Assembly: GCF_965262965.1 (NCBI RefSeq)
Contig: NZ_OZ253573.1
Span: 3,844,001 to 3,908,000 of the forward strand
DNA: 64,000 nucleotides
Direction of reading: 5' to 3'
Origin: Poriferisodalis sp965262965
GTDB lineage: Bacteria > Actinomycetota > Acidimicrobiia > Acidimicrobiales > Poriferisodalaceae
The notes beneath the pieces are model-generated. The model worked only from the letters and a program-made list of their open reading frames with translations, was not told where the DNA came from and did not search any database. The translations under genes were made by a program, and so were the position numbers. This document shows positions 40,861-50,805 of the stretch, piece by piece (within the stretch, counting starts at the first letter, position 1; each line of letters opens with the position of its first letter).

Positions 40861-42293
40861 GCGGTGCGCCGGTGGGCTGCGAGGCGTTCGTCGAGCGCGG
40901 GATGCACGAGTCGACCGTCGCTGACGACCAAGCGCCCGGCGACGATCGTGTCGCGGGCGCCAAGCGGCCCGCAGCGCAGCCACGCCTCGATCGGGTCTGA
41001 CAACGCGCCGGCGAACGCCGGGCCGTCGAGCTGCCACACCACGAGGTCGCCGCATGCGCCCACCGAGAGCTCTCCGATCTCGCCGGAACGGCCGAGGCAG
41101 CCGGCGCCGCCACGAGTGGCGATCTCGAGGGCATCTCGGGCCGTGAAGTACCTGCTCTCGCTCAGCTCGGCCGCAGTCTCGGGTTGGCTGGCGGGGCGTC
41201 CGCTGTCGAGCCCTCGCTCAGGACTCGAGTGGCGCAGGCCATCGCGCAGCCGTCCTACCAGCAGGGCGTTGCGGGCTTCGGTCCACATTGAGGCCGAGTC
41301 GGCGCTGGCCGAGCCGTCGACGCCGAGACCGACCTGAACCCCGGCGGCCCTCAGTTCTCGCACCGGGGCCAGACCGGTGCCCAGGATCAGGTTGGAGCTG
41401 GGGCAGTGCGCGACGCCGGTGCCCCACTGGCCGAGACGGACGATCTCGGCAGGGTTGGGCTGAACGCCGTGCGCGATCCAGGACCGATCACTGCCCCAGC
41501 CGCACTGTTCGAAGTAGTCCACCGGGCGCATGCCGAACATTTCGATGCAGAAACCGTCCTCGCCGGGGTCCTCGGCCAGATGGGTGTGCAGCCGTACATC
41601 GAGTCGCTCGGCCAGCTCCGCGGTGGCGGTCATCAGCTCGGTCCCCACCGAGAACGGCGAGCACGGCGCCAGCGCGATACGGACCATCGCGGTGGGTGAG
41701 CGGTCGTGGTGCGTTGCCACGAGCCGCTCGGACTCGGCCAAGATCTCGTCGGGCGGCTGGCACACCTCGTCTGGCGGGAGGCCGCCAGCGGACTGGCCCA
41801 GCGACATCGAGCCGCGCGTGGGATGGAACCGCATGCCGAGCTCAGTCGCCGCGGCGATCTCGGCGGCGATGAGATCGCCCCCGCCGTGGGGATGCACGTA
41901 GAGGTGATCCGTACTGGTCGTGCAGCCCCCGAGCGCAAGCTCGGCAAGCCCGACCCAGGCCGACAGGTACGCGCCCTGTTCGTCGAGCCGCGCCCACAGC
42001 GGGTACAGCGTCGTGAGCCACTCGAACAGGCCGCCGCCCAACGCGGGCGCGTAGGCCCGGGTGAGGTTTTGGTACATGTGGTGGTGAGTGTTCACGAGGC
42101 CCGGGGTCACCACGCAGCCGCTCGCGTCGATCGTGCGCTGGGCCGCTGGCGGCGGGTCCCCGGGCTCGCCGACCGCGCTCACAACGCCGCCGGAGACCGA
42201 CACCCAGCCGCCCGCGATCTCACGCCGCTGTGCATCGCACGTCGCGACGAGTTCTGCACCTCTCACCAGCAGTTCTGCCGTTGTGTCGCTCAT
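40839..42293 (-). CDS. Amidohydrolase, 8-oxoguanine deaminase / cytosine-deaminase-like
   Basis: 484 residues of the amidohydrolase superfamily. Metal site HHH (70-72) in TPGLVNTHHHMYQNLTRAY, DHLYVHPHGGG, LHTHLAED, AHGVQPNP and the late GVDGSASADS (catalytic Asp) appear in order. The TRAYAPALGGGLFEWL region and overall layout match 8-oxoguanine deaminases, with hydroxydechloroatrazine hydrolases as relatives. It would turn 8-oxoguanine into urate. ATG 42293 has GGAG nine bases upstream; the longer frame to 42335 is not needed. Confidence 0.85.
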   Translation of the reverse strand: MSDTTAELLVRGAELVATCDAQRREIAGGWVSVSGGVVSAVGEPGDPPPAAQRTIDASGCVVTPGLVNTHHHMYQNLTRAYAPALGGGLFEWLTTLYPLWARLDEQGAYLSAWVGLAELALGGCTTSTDHLYVHPHGGGDLIAAEIAAATELGMRFHPTRGSMSLGQSAGGLPPDEVCQPPDEILAESERLVATHHDRSPTAMVRIALAPCSPFSVGTELMTATAELAERLDVRLHTHLAEDPGEDGFCIEMFGMRPVDYFEQCGWGSDRSWIAHGVQPNPAEIVRLGQWGTGVAHCPSSNLILGTGLAPVRELRAAGVQVGLGVDGSASADSASMWTEARNALLVGRLRDGLRHSSPERGLDSGRPASQPETAAELSESRYFTARDALEIATRGGAGCLGRSGEIGELSVGACGDLVVWQLDGPAFAGALSDPIEAWLRCGPLGARDTIVAGRLVVSDGRLVHPALDERLAAHRRTAAAMQRV

Positions 42294-42357
42294 CTGGATG
42301 CTCCGTCGAGGTGGTCTGGCGTTGGGAAGGGTCAACCTTGCACCAACGCTGCGACGG

Positions 42358-42363
42358 TAGCTT
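42358..42363 (+). promoter_or_regulatory. Possible -10 box of pyrG
   Basis: TAGCTT lies about 35 nt before ATG 42398; a GAGGGAG ribosome-binding site lies between. There is no clear -35 at standard spacing. Confidence 0.35.
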
Positions 42364-42397
42364 GAGGCGAAACCTGAGGGAGCACTGAGTCAGCCCA

Positions 42398-44050
42398 ATG
42401 GCAAAGCACATATTCGTCACTGGTGGTGTTGCAAGCTCCCTCGGCAAGGGACTCACCGCGGCCTCGCTCGGGCGGCTGCTCGTTGCGCGTGGCTACCGGG
42501 TCACCATGCAAAAGCTCGACCCGTATATCAACGTCGACCCCGGAACCCTGAATCCCTATGAGCACGGTGAGGTATTCGTCACCGACGACGGGGGAGAGAC
42601 CGACCTCGATCTCGGCCACTACGAACGGTTTATCGACGAGTCGCTGACCCGGGATTCAAACGCCACGACTGGCTCGATCTACCAAAAGGTGCTCGCCGAC
42701 GAGCGGCGCGGCGAGTACCTCGGCCGCACTGTCCAGGTCATCCCGCACATCACCGACGAGATCAAAGAACGCATCCGCAAGCTCGCCACTGCCGATGTGG
42801 ACGTGGTGATCACTGAGGTCGGCGGCACAGTGGGCGACATCGAGATCCTGCCGTTCCTCGAGGCCATTCGCCAGATGCGCCTCGAAGTCGGTCGCCGCAA
42901 TGTCTGCTACGTCCACGTCACTCTGGTGCCGTTCATCGGCCCCGCAGGCGAGCAGAAGACCAAGCCCACGCAGCACTCGGTGACCGAGTTGCGCAGCCGA
43001 GGCGTGCAGCCCGACGCGATCGTGCTGCGCAGCGAGAGTCCCATCGAGGACGGGCTGCGCAACAAGATCGCCAATCTCTGCGACGTCGAGCCGGCCGGCG
43101 TCGTCAATGCACCTGACGCCTCGATCCTGTACGAAATCCCGATGGTGCTGCGCGCTGAGGGCCTCGACAGCTTCCTGTGCGGGATTCTGGACCTGGAAGA
43201 CGTCGAGCCGGACCTCGCCGACTGGGAAGCGATGCTGGAGCGGATCAAGTCCCCTCAGGCCAAGGTGCGCATCGGCATCATCGGCAAGTACGTGACGCTG
43301 CCCGACGCGTATCTCTCGGTGTGCGAATCGCTGCGCCACGCCGCCTCGTACCACCGTGTCGAGGTTGACATCGAGTGGATCCATTCCGAGGAGATCGAAG
43401 GGCTGCTGGCTGCGGGGCGGCTGCGGCACCTCGACGGCATGGTGATTCCCGGCGGCTTCGGTTCGCGCGGGATCGAAGGCAAGATCGCTGCGGCGGAATT
43501 CTCCCGCCGAATCGAGATTCCCTGTCTGGGATTGTGCCTGGGACTGCAGGTCATGGTGATCGAGTTCTGTCGCAACGAGCTCGGCCTGCTGGGCGCGAAC
43601 TCGACAGAGTTCGACGCCAACACGCTCCACCCGGTGATCGACCTCATGCACGCCCAGCGGGGTGTCCAGGACAAGGGCGGCACCATGCGGCTTGGTGCCT
43701 ACGTGGCCCGGCTCGCACCGCTCAGCCGGGTGGCGGCGATGTACGGCGACACGCTGGTGAACGAGCGTCACCGCCATCGCTATGAGGTCAACAGCGCCTA
43801 CCGCAACAAGATGGCCGACGGCGGTCTTCAGTGCAGCGGCCTGTCGCCCGACGGCCGGCTGGCCGAGTTCATCGAACTTGACGACCATCCGTTCTGGGTC
43901 GGCACCCAGGCGCACCCCGAATTCAAGAGCAGGCCGGATCGGCCGGCGCCGCTGTTCTGCGGCCTCGTCGGAGCGGCTCTCGTGCGCGCTGAGGGTCGTA
44001 ATCCGCAGCTGCTGCAAGCACCGCTGGGCACCGGCGGTCCCTCCCGCTGA
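42398..44050 (+). CDS. pyrG: CTP synthase
   Basis: A 550-residue enzyme that aminates UTP to CTP using glutamine. The N-terminal synthase domain has FVTGGVASSLGKGLTAASLG and KLDPYINVDPGTLNPYEHGEV. The C-terminal glutaminase has the nucleophile Cys in CLGLCLGLQ near 379 and a late HPEF containing the catalytic His/Glu. Length and motifs are standard. Two bases separate it from xerD. Confidence 0.97.
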   Translation: MAKHIFVTGGVASSLGKGLTAASLGRLLVARGYRVTMQKLDPYINVDPGTLNPYEHGEVFVTDDGGETDLDLGHYERFIDESLTRDSNATTGSIYQKVLADERRGEYLGRTVQVIPHITDEIKERIRKLATADVDVVITEVGGTVGDIEILPFLEAIRQMRLEVGRRNVCYVHVTLVPFIGPAGEQKTKPTQHSVTELRSRGVQPDAIVLRSESPIEDGLRNKIANLCDVEPAGVVNAPDASILYEIPMVLRAEGLDSFLCGILDLEDVEPDLADWEAMLERIKSPQAKVRIGIIGKYVTLPDAYLSVCESLRHAASYHRVEVDIEWIHSEEIEGLLAAGRLRHLDGMVIPGGFGSRGIEGKIAAAEFSRRIEIPCLGLCLGLQVMVIEFCRNELGLLGANSTEFDANTLHPVIDLMHAQRGVQDKGGTMRLGAYVARLAPLSRVAAMYGDTLVNERHRHRYEVNSAYRNKMADGGLQCSGLSPDGRLAEFIELDDHPFWVGTQAHPEFKSRPDRPAPLFCGLVGAALVRAEGRNPQLLQAPLGTGGPSR

Positions 44051-44052
44051 CG

Positions 44053-44979
44053 GTGGCGCCAGCGCTGGCAGTCGAAGCCGAGGACTACCTGGGCTGGCTG
44101 TCGAACGAGCGAGGACGCGCACCTCGCACCGTCGCGTCGTACCGCGCTGACCTCTCTTCGTTCTCCGCGTGGCTCGATGAGCGCGGAACTGATTTGCTGG
44201 GCGCTTCGTCCGCAGACGTGGCCGCCTACCTGTCGCACCTGCGCAGCGACCTCAAGCGCAGCTCATCGACCGTGGCGCGCGCGGCCGTCAGCCTGCGCGG
44301 CCTGTACCGGTTCTTGGTGGCCGAGGATCTGACCTCGAATGACCCGGCGGGAACGCTCGACGTGCCACGCGCTCCGGCGGGTTTGCCTCGTGCGCTGCGC
44401 CGGGACCAGATCGAGATGCTGCTGGCCTCGCCGGTCGGGGACGACCCGCTGGTGCGGCGCGATCGGGCAATGCTCGAAGTGCTGTACGGCATGGGCCTGC
44501 GAGCCAGCGAGCTGACGGCCCTGTCGCTCGGCGATATCGATCTCGATGAACGGCTGATGCGCGTGTGGGGCAAGGGCGGCAAGGAACGGATCGTGCCTGT
44601 GGGCCGCCACGCCGCGAATGCGGTGAAGGAGTGGCTGAGCGGTGCCGGCCGGGGAGCGCTGGAGCCCGATTCGTGGGCCACCCAGGACGACGCGCGGGCG
44701 TTGTTCCTCAACAACCGCGCCCGCCGCATCACCCGCCAGGGTGTCTGGCTGGTGGTGCGGCGCCACGGCGATCGCGTGGGTTTGGGGCGAGATCAGCTCT
44801 CTACGCATGTGCTGCGGCACTCATGTGCGACGCACATGCTCGACGGCGGTGCCGACATTCGCAGCGTGCAGGAGCTACTCGGCCACGCGTCGATCTCGAG
44901 CACCCAGCGCTACACCGCCGTGTCCCAGGAACGTCTTACCGAGGTGTACCGCCAGGCGCATCCGCGCGCCCGCTACTGA
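44053..44979 (+). CDS. xerD: Tyrosine recombinase XerD
   Basis: A 308-residue site-specific recombinase that resolves chromosome dimers at dif. The N-terminal SAM-like core-binding domain (DYLGWLSNERGRAPRTVASY) is followed by the catalytic domain with Arg in GMGLRASEL (about 150), Lys in KGGKERIVP, the HVLRHSCATHML box (His about 252, Arg about 255), a second His in LLGHASISSTQ and the nucleophile Tyr near 287. GTG start just after pyrG. XerD rather than XerC is judged from the pyrG-xerD-(segregation genes) order. Confidence 0.9.
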   Translation: MAPALAVEAEDYLGWLSNERGRAPRTVASYRADLSSFSAWLDERGTDLLGASSADVAAYLSHLRSDLKRSSSTVARAAVSLRGLYRFLVAEDLTSNDPAGTLDVPRAPAGLPRALRRDQIEMLLASPVGDDPLVRRDRAMLEVLYGMGLRASELTALSLGDIDLDERLMRVWGKGGKERIVPVGRHAANAVKEWLSGAGRGALEPDSWATQDDARALFLNNRARRITRQGVWLVVRRHGDRVGLGRDQLSTHVLRHSCATHMLDGGADIRSVQELLGHASISSTQRYTAVSQERLTEVYRQAHPRARY

Positions 44980-45310
44980 AGACGGCCTACGCAGGACTCA
45001 TGCAGATGCCGTACTACCGGCGTGCCTGCTCTACAGCGTCCGCTCTCTTACCGATTACGAACAGATTCTCGCTGAGAGGCGCGCCTTGGTTTCGTATCCG
45101 ATCACCGAGGCGGTCACTGCCCGGGCGTTCGAACTACAGCACGGGCTCACACGGAGAGGCCAGCACCGGGTTCCGTTGCCGGACTTGCTCGTCGCTGCAG
45201 TCGCCGAGGTCAACGATGTGACGGCCGTCCACTACGACGCTGACTTCGACCGTCTTGCTGCGGTGACTGGTCAGCCAACCGAGTGGGTGGTGCCCCAAGG
45301 TTCTCTCTGA
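44980..45310 (+). pseudogene. VapC-type PIN-domain toxin remnant, N-terminus missing
   Basis: In the frame ending at 45310 the protein reads like the last two thirds of a PIN-domain RNase: LLYSVRSLTDYEQ, a helix region RAFELQHGLTRRGQHR, then VPLPDLLVAAVAEVNDVTAVHYDADFD, which carries the late acidic metal ligands, and ends WVVPQGSL. The N-terminal strand with the first catalytic Asp, a start codon and any VapB antitoxin are absent. The upstream break coincides with the end of xerD, suggesting deletion. Confidence 0.7.
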
Positions 45311-45385
45311 CGCCCGCGGCCGGATCACGTGACATGCGCAGTCATCCACCAGACCTCGCAGGACGCGAAGAGTTGCGGACGCGGG

Positions 45386-46999
45386 CTATTCGCGTTGGCG
45401 GCCGTAGGCGACGTCGAAGCTGGTTGATCCGGTTCGTTGGAGGTGGCTGGCGGTGTCGTGGAGTTCGCCGTGGCAGCGGTAGCACAGCAGGGCGAGGTTT
45501 TCGATGTCGGTGCGGCCGCGCGCGGGGGCCTTCCAGGGCACGATGTGGTGTCCTTCGCACCATGCGGGTGCGGCGCGGCACAGCGCGCAGCCTCGGTCGC
45601 GTGCGACCAGGGCTTGCCATTGGGCGTCGGTGATGGTGCGGACTTTGCGGCCGTGCCATACCATAGGGGCTGGCCGTTTCCGTCGAAGATGAGGCCGAAG
45701 ATGTCTGCGCCGCAGGCGAGGCGTTCGAGCACTCGGGCGGGGACCGGGCCGGTGCCGGGGATTTCGCAGTCGGCCCATTCCTGGCCGAGCACGGCGCGGG
45801 TGTCGGCGACGATGAGCAGCTTGGTTGCGGCGCCGCAGCCCAGCGCTGCCCGGCAAGGTCGTGCCGCCGCCAGGCTGTCCGTGGCGAGCCTGGGCGGGAG
45901 AAGTGCCGGACTGGTGACGTCGCGACGATCATGCATGCGCGATGGCGGCATTGCCGGTCTTGGTGTCGATGGGCAGCGGCACGGGCGCCCGTACTCCGGC
46001 GAGATCGATGTCGGCAGGCAACTCGGCGAGGTGCTGGGCTGCGAGGGGCGGCAGCGGCTCAGGGCGCGGCGTGCCCCATCGCTGGGTGGAGAACTCTTCG
46101 TCGCGGTGGTCGACCTCGGTGTACCAGCGCAGCGCGGCGCGGCGCTCGTCGGTACCGATCAGCGCTGCGAGCGCATCGGCGCGGCATTGGGTGTAGGTGC
46201 GCGGCTCAGGCGCGTCGGGGCGCTTGTCGTCCCGGTCGGCGTCAGCGAAGCGCTGAGCTATGTCGTCGATGATCGCCTTGAACGCCGCGCCGGTGGCGGG
46301 ATCCATCAGCGCGGTTGCCTTGGTGAGGCCCTCGGCGGTCTGGCTGATCCGCAGGCTGCGCAACGCCCGCTGACGGCGATATTCCTCTGTGGGCGTGAGG
46401 CCCTTGCGGAGATCACGCACCCGGTCATTGGCTGCACGGCGAGTGCTCTCCACGTTTGTCGAGGACGCGACCTCCAACAGCCGCGACGCATCATTCACCG
46501 CGTCTGTGCCAGCCAGCCCCGCCGCGCTTGCAAGCACGTCGGCGTGCTCGGCAGTGATGTGGCCCGCGCCGAGCGCCGACTCGACATTGGGCATCTGTGC
46601 CAGCACCGCCGCGCGCCCGGCCGAGCGCTTGGCTGCGGCCCCCGAACAGCCCGACACCCGCCGCAGCACCACAGCCGAACGGTCGCCGAAATCGTCGAGC
46701 CGGTCGATCTCGGCGGCGAACCGCGCCTCGCACGCATCCAAAGCCGAACGCACGCCGACCATCTCGCGCCAGCCCGCTTCGAGGTCATCACGCGACAGCC
46801 CGAACGCCACCGTCGAACGAATCACCTCAGCAGCTTCGCCCAACAGTTCTGCCGGGCCCAAACAAGCGCCCGCTGCGTCCAGATCGGCCGGGGTCTCGAA
46901 TGGCATGACACCAGGCCGAGCAGCCCGCCGGGCATCACTCATCAGATGCGACCCATCGGACTGATGCGAAGCGCTGCCTCGATAATCATCCACTGCCAT
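45386..46999 (-). pseudogene. Frameshifted DUF222/HNH endonuclease (13E12 repeat family)
   Basis: The DUF222 region is intact from 46999 down to about 45930 (ends PVPLPIDTKTG), then the frame stops at 45929. The continuation (ATKLLIVADTRAVLGQEW, ACGADIFGLIFDGNGQPLWYG) lies in another frame from about 45930 to 45655. The HNH domain (RDRGCALC, WCEGHHIVPW, NLALLCYRCHGELHD) returns to the original frame down to 45386. Two compensating frameshifts are therefore present, with the HNH motif itself intact. Translation would start at ATG 46999 behind a purine-rich AAGGGGG. Relative of the pseudogene at 2453. Confidence 0.8.
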
Positions 47000-47230
47000 C
47001 ACCCCCTTCGCTGAACTGTCGCAAGCATATCACTGTCTGCGAACGAATGTACGCCTATCAGCGTCTTTCCTCGTCGTCTTGTCTATTCGGGGCGTGTGAC
47101 AGAGATGATGGAAGGGTTGCAAAGCGGCAGTTCTGCCGCCCTGCTGATACTTATGTACTTCGATCTTCGCGGAGGTCTCGGCGTGAGTCAGAGCCACAGG
47201 TGCGCTCGATTCCGCTCGGAAAACGTGCTT

Positions 47231-48274
47231 TCATCGCATCGGCACACGAGCTTCTGTCTCGAGCGACTTCGGCAGGAAGCCCATTGCCTCCTTGGCGCGC
47301 GCCAGCGTGACTGATGCAACGGCTTCGGCCTTGTCGGCGCCGGCAGCGATGATGCGCGCCAGCTCGGCGGGATCGGCGTCGAGCTCGGCCTTCTTGGCCG
47401 CGATCGGCTCCAGCAGCGCGACGATGGCATCGGCGGTGTCGGACTTCAGTGCCCCGTACTGGTGATAGCCCTCGGCGGCGTCAGCTGGGCTGCGGCCGGT
47501 GGCGGCACCCAGGATTGACAGCAGGTTCGACACGCCAGGTTTCTGGTCCGGGTCGTAGCGGACCTCGGACTCCGAGTCGGTCACCGCCCGGGCGAACTTG
47601 CGGGAGATGTCAGCTGGGTCGTCGAAGATGCCGACCGAGCCCTGGGGGCTCTCGGCGGACTTGGACATCTTCGCGGTGGGGTTCTGCAGGTCCATGACGC
47701 GAGCGCCCACCGTGGGGATGGCGGCGTCGGGGATCACGAACGTGTCGCCGTAGCGGCTATTGAACCGCTGCGCCACATCGCGTGTCAGCTCAAGGTGCTG
47801 ACGCTGGTCGTCGCCCACCGGCACCCGGTCAGCGTCGTAGATCAAGATGTCCGCAGCCATCAAGGCCGGATAGGTGAACAGGCCCGCAGAGACGTGGTCG
47901 CCGCCCTGCCCGGCTTCCTCGCCACTCTCGGCGCGTGCCGACTTGTCCTTGAACTGGGTCATCCGTCGAAGCTCGCCGAGCGACACCGTGCATTCGAGCA
48001 GCCACGACAGCTCGGTGTGCTGGGGAACGTGGCTCTGCACGAACAGCGTGCAGACCGCAGGGTCGAGGCCGACCGAGATGAGCGTGGCCATGGTGCCCAG
48101 CGTCGAGACGCGCAGATGAGCCGGATCCTGCTGGACGGTCACGGCGTGCAAATCGACGGCGCAATAAAACGCATCGGCGTCGTGCTGGTCGATCGCCCAC
48201 TGGCGCAGCGCCCCGAGGTAGTTGCCAAGGTGGACCTCGCCGGTGGGCTGGATGCCCGAGAGCACTCGTGTCAT
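47231..48274 (-). CDS. trpS: Tryptophanyl-tRNA synthetase
   Basis: A 347-residue class I synthetase. The HIGH-type motif is HLGN (15-18) in SGIQPTGEVHLGNYLG, MTQFKDKS follows, GDDQRQHLELTRD is the tryptophan-site motif, and KMSKS is near 201-205 in PTAKMSKS. Length is normal. The ATG at 48274 follows a TACCTT -10 box (48283-48288). It is divergent from scpA. The 228 bases downstream, before the DUF222 remnant, contain only a small GCGGCAG/CTGCCGC hairpin near 47122. Confidence 0.95.
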   Translation of the reverse strand: MTRVLSGIQPTGEVHLGNYLGALRQWAIDQHDADAFYCAVDLHAVTVQQDPAHLRVSTLGTMATLISVGLDPAVCTLFVQSHVPQHTELSWLLECTVSLGELRRMTQFKDKSARAESGEEAGQGGDHVSAGLFTYPALMAADILIYDADRVPVGDDQRQHLELTRDVAQRFNSRYGDTFVIPDAAIPTVGARVMDLQNPTAKMSKSAESPQGSVGIFDDPADISRKFARAVTDSESEVRYDPDQKPGVSNLLSILGAATGRSPADAAEGYHQYGALKSDTADAIVALLEPIAAKKAELDADPAELARIIAAGADKAEAVASVTLARAKEAMGFLPKSLETEARVPMR

Positions 48275-48282
48275 GGCGCATG

Positions 48283-48288
48283 AAGGTA
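48283..48288 (-). promoter_or_regulatory. Leaderless-type -10 box of trpS
   Basis: Minus-strand TACCTT ends 8 nt before the ATG at 48274. Confidence 0.45.
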
Positions 48289-48388
48289 CCGGACCTCGGT
48301 GTTCGCACCGCAGTGGATTGGGGCGCATGGCTCGGCAGGTGCGGCGCGAACGCGGACTTCGTCAGGCACTTGGTGCGCGCGAGGATGC

Positions 48389-48417
48389 TTGGACTTGACG
48401 AATGTGCGCGGTACCTT
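48389..48417 (+). promoter_or_regulatory. scpA promoter, -35 and leaderless -10
   Basis: TTGGAC (48389-48394), a 17-nt spacer, and TACCTT (48412-48417), ending 7 nt before GTG 48425. This is the best-formed -35/-10 pair in the window and sets the scpA start. Confidence 0.55.
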
Positions 48418-48424
48418 CGGCCGC

Positions 48425-49237
48425 GTGGCCTACGAGGTGCGCACAGTGGCCTTCACGGGCCCGCTCGACGTGCTGGTGAAGTTGATCGTCTCCCAAGAGG
48501 TGGACGTCTGGGAGGTGTCGCTGGCGCGGCTTGTCGACGACTTCGTCGCAGTGCTGGCGGATGTCGGCCGCGATGCCGGCGCCGGCGGCGAATCCAGTAT
48601 CGACTTGGATGCCGTCACCGAGTTCGCAGTGTTGGCGGCCACGCTCATCGAGCTCAAATCTCGGCGCCTGCTGCCCAGCCCGCCCGTCGAACTCGACCTC
48701 GAAGAGGAGCTGGCGCCGTACGGACGCCGAGACGAGGTGCTCGCGCGGCTCCTCGAAGGCCGCACGTTCGCGGCAGCGGCGCGGCTGCTGCGCGAGCACT
48801 GGGCGGCTGCGGCGATGCAGTGGCCGCGAACCGCAGGCCCCGAAGACCGCTTCTCGACCGCCGTGCCGGACTTGCTCGAACGTGCGACAGCCCCAGATCT
48901 GGTGGCGGCGATGCAGCGCGTGCTTGCGCCCCGCCCGGTGCCGAAGGTGGACCTGTCGCACCTGCGTTCGGCGGGCATCACCGTGGACGAGGCCGCAGTA
49001 CACATCGCCGGCCAGCTCGCAGAATGCGGCGCCGCGACGTTCCGCGAGCTGACCAACCATCTGGACGAGCGCATCGTGGTCGTCGTGCACTTCCTGGCGG
49101 TGCTCGAGCTGTTCAATTCGGGCCTCGTCGAGATGACTCAAGCCGAGCGGTTCGGCGACATCGGCGTCATTTGGATTGCAGGCGACGACGCAGTTCTGCC
49201 GACAATGGCCGGCGCCTACGGAGAGGACGCAGCGTGA
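48425..49237 (+). CDS. scpA: Segregation and condensation protein A
   Basis: A 270-residue kleisin that bridges SMC heads with ScpB. The N-terminus, VRTVAFTGPLDVLVKLI, followed by SQEVDVWEVSLARL, is the SMC-neck-binding part. LAATLIELKSRRLLPSP is conserved, and a winged helix (HFLAVLELFNSGLVEMTQAERFGDI in parts) ends the protein. The frame is open upstream to 48299, but the promoter and family homology both support 48425. It overlaps scpB by GTGA. Confidence 0.93.
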   Translation: MAYEVRTVAFTGPLDVLVKLIVSQEVDVWEVSLARLVDDFVAVLADVGRDAGAGGESSIDLDAVTEFAVLAATLIELKSRRLLPSPPVELDLEEELAPYGRRDEVLARLLEGRTFAAAARLLREHWAAAAMQWPRTAGPEDRFSTAVPDLLERATAPDLVAAMQRVLAPRPVPKVDLSHLRSAGITVDEAAVHIAGQLAECGAATFRELTNHLDERIVVVVHFLAVLELFNSGLVEMTQAERFGDIGVIWIAGDDAVLPTMAGAYGEDAA

Positions 49238-50007
49238 GCACCGAGGACCCCCCGACCGGCGGCCTTCGCCTCGTCAGCGACGAGGGGCGTACGATCACAC
49301 ACCCGTCGATGCGAGGTCGCACACCGCACAACGGCGCCGCCGCGGTTGATTCGGCCGCACTCGACGACATGGGTCCCGACACTGAGAGCATCGATCCGGT
49401 CGCAACAGATGCTCTCGATGCCGACCTCAGCGCCCGCGACCAGCAAGCCGAGTTGTTCGCAGCCATCGAGGCGGTGCTGATGGTCGCCGAGGAACCCGTC
49501 AGTGCCGAAGTCCTGGCGACAGTGACGATTGAGCCGGTTCCGGCCGTGGAGCAAGCGTGTGCGCAGATTGCACGTGAGTATGCAGCAACAGGCCGCGGCT
49601 TCTCGATTGTGCGCGTCGCAGGCGGTTACCAGCTGCAGTCCGCGGTGGCGGCGGCTGACTATGTCGAGCGATTCCTCGGCGGTCGCCGGTCGGCTCGGCT
49701 GTCCGCAGCGGCCATGGAGACGCTCGCACTGGTGGCGTACAAGCAGCCGATCTCGCGAGCCCAGATCAGCGCGATCCGTGGCGTCAACGCCGACGGCGTG
49801 GTGCGTACGCTCAGCGATCAGGGCTACCTGACCGAAGTCGGGCGCGATCCGGGCCCCGGAACCGCGTCGCTGCTCGGCACGACCGACTTGCTGCTGCAGC
49901 GGCTCGGCCTCGACAGCCTCGACGACCTGCCGTCGCTGTGTGAGCTCAGCGTCGATCCCGACGCTGTGGAGGCGATGGATCGCATCGCAGCCGAACGCAC
50001 TGGATAG
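49234..50007 (+). CDS. scpB: Segregation and condensation protein B
   Basis: A 257-residue partner of ScpA. An unconserved N-terminal extension of about 70 residues is followed by paired winged helices: AAIEAVLMVAEEPVSAEVLA, then METLALVAYKQPISRAQISAIRGVNADGVVRTLSDQGYL in segments, the ScpB signature. GTG 49234 overlaps the scpA stop. A pseudouridine synthase gene follows, the usual scpA-scpB-rluB order. Confidence 0.94.
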   Translation: MSTEDPPTGGLRLVSDEGRTITHPSMRGRTPHNGAAAVDSAALDDMGPDTESIDPVATDALDADLSARDQQAELFAAIEAVLMVAEEPVSAEVLATVTIEPVPAVEQACAQIAREYAATGRGFSIVRVAGGYQLQSAVAAADYVERFLGGRRSARLSAAAMETLALVAYKQPISRAQISAIRGVNADGVVRTLSDQGYLTEVGRDPGPGTASLLGTTDLLLQRLGLDSLDDLPSLCELSVDPDAVEAMDRIAAERTG

Positions 50008-50020
50008 CAGCGGCGAGCCG

Positions 50021-50761
50021 GTGACCGGGGGCTCCAGCGACGAGCCGGATCCCGAGCGGGTCCACAAAGTGATGGCGCGAGCGGGCGTTGCGAGTCGTCG
50101 CGCTTGCGAGGCGCTGATCGTCGAGGGGCGCGTCACTGTCAACGGCACCGTCGCACGCACCGGTGACCGTGTCGTTCCCACTGACTGCATCGAGCTCGAC
50201 GGCGCCGTGGTGGCCTGGGATCCGGGCCTGGTGCACTACCTGTTGAACAAGCCGCGGGACGTGCTCAGCGCAGCATCCGACGACCGTGGACGGCGCTGCG
50301 TGACCGACCTGGTGCCCGCCGACGAACGCGTCTATCCCGTCGGGCGCCTTGACGCCGACAGCGAGGGGCTGATCATCGTCACGAACGACGGCGAGCTGAC
50401 CCACCGGCTGACGCATCCGTCCTGGGGCGTCGACAAGGAATACCTGGCCCATGTCTGCGGCGTTCCGTCTCGGCGGGCGCTGGCGCAGCTGCGAAACGGG
50501 GTCGAGCTTGACGACGGGCCGACGGCGCCGGCGGTCGTGTCGATGCCGCAGCCGTCGATGGTGCGCATCGTGATCGGCGAGGGTCGCAATCGGCAGGTGC
50601 GTCGCATGTGCGAAGCCGTGGGCCATCCGGTGCTGCGACTCGTTCGCACCCGCATCGGCCCGCTGTCGGACTCGTCGCTGCGCCCGGGGGAAAACCGACC
50701 GCTGACGCCCGACGAAGTGCGGAAGCTCCACGGCGCTGCGAAAGCTGCGAATCGACGTTGA
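50021..50761 (+). CDS. rluB: 23S rRNA pseudouridine synthase, RluB/RsuA family
   Basis: A 246-residue enzyme. An S4 domain (VHKVMARAGVASRRACEALI) leads into the catalytic domain with YPVGRLDADSEGLIIVTNDG (catalytic Asp near 110) and GRNRQVRRMCEAVGHPVLRLVR. The scpAB context suggests RluB, acting on 23S rRNA. GTG 50021 is chosen because it just clears the scpB stop. An ATG inside the S4 domain would be too short. Confidence 0.9.
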   Translation: MTGGSSDEPDPERVHKVMARAGVASRRACEALIVEGRVTVNGTVARTGDRVVPTDCIELDGAVVAWDPGLVHYLLNKPRDVLSAASDDRGRRCVTDLVPADERVYPVGRLDADSEGLIIVTNDGELTHRLTHPSWGVDKEYLAHVCGVPSRRALAQLRNGVELDDGPTAPAVVSMPQPSMVRIVIGEGRNRQVRRMCEAVGHPVLRLVRTRIGPLSDSSLRPGENRPLTPDEVRKLHGAAKAANRR

Positions 50762-50805
50762 CGGCTCCCGTACGACGAGGCGATGGTTCGGCCGCCTCGG
50801 CGGTG

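Noticed and set aside
47003..47230. Small ORFs between the DUF222 remnant and trpS
   Set aside because: They show no start signals, no family features and no coupling; only a small hairpin near 47122 is noticeable.
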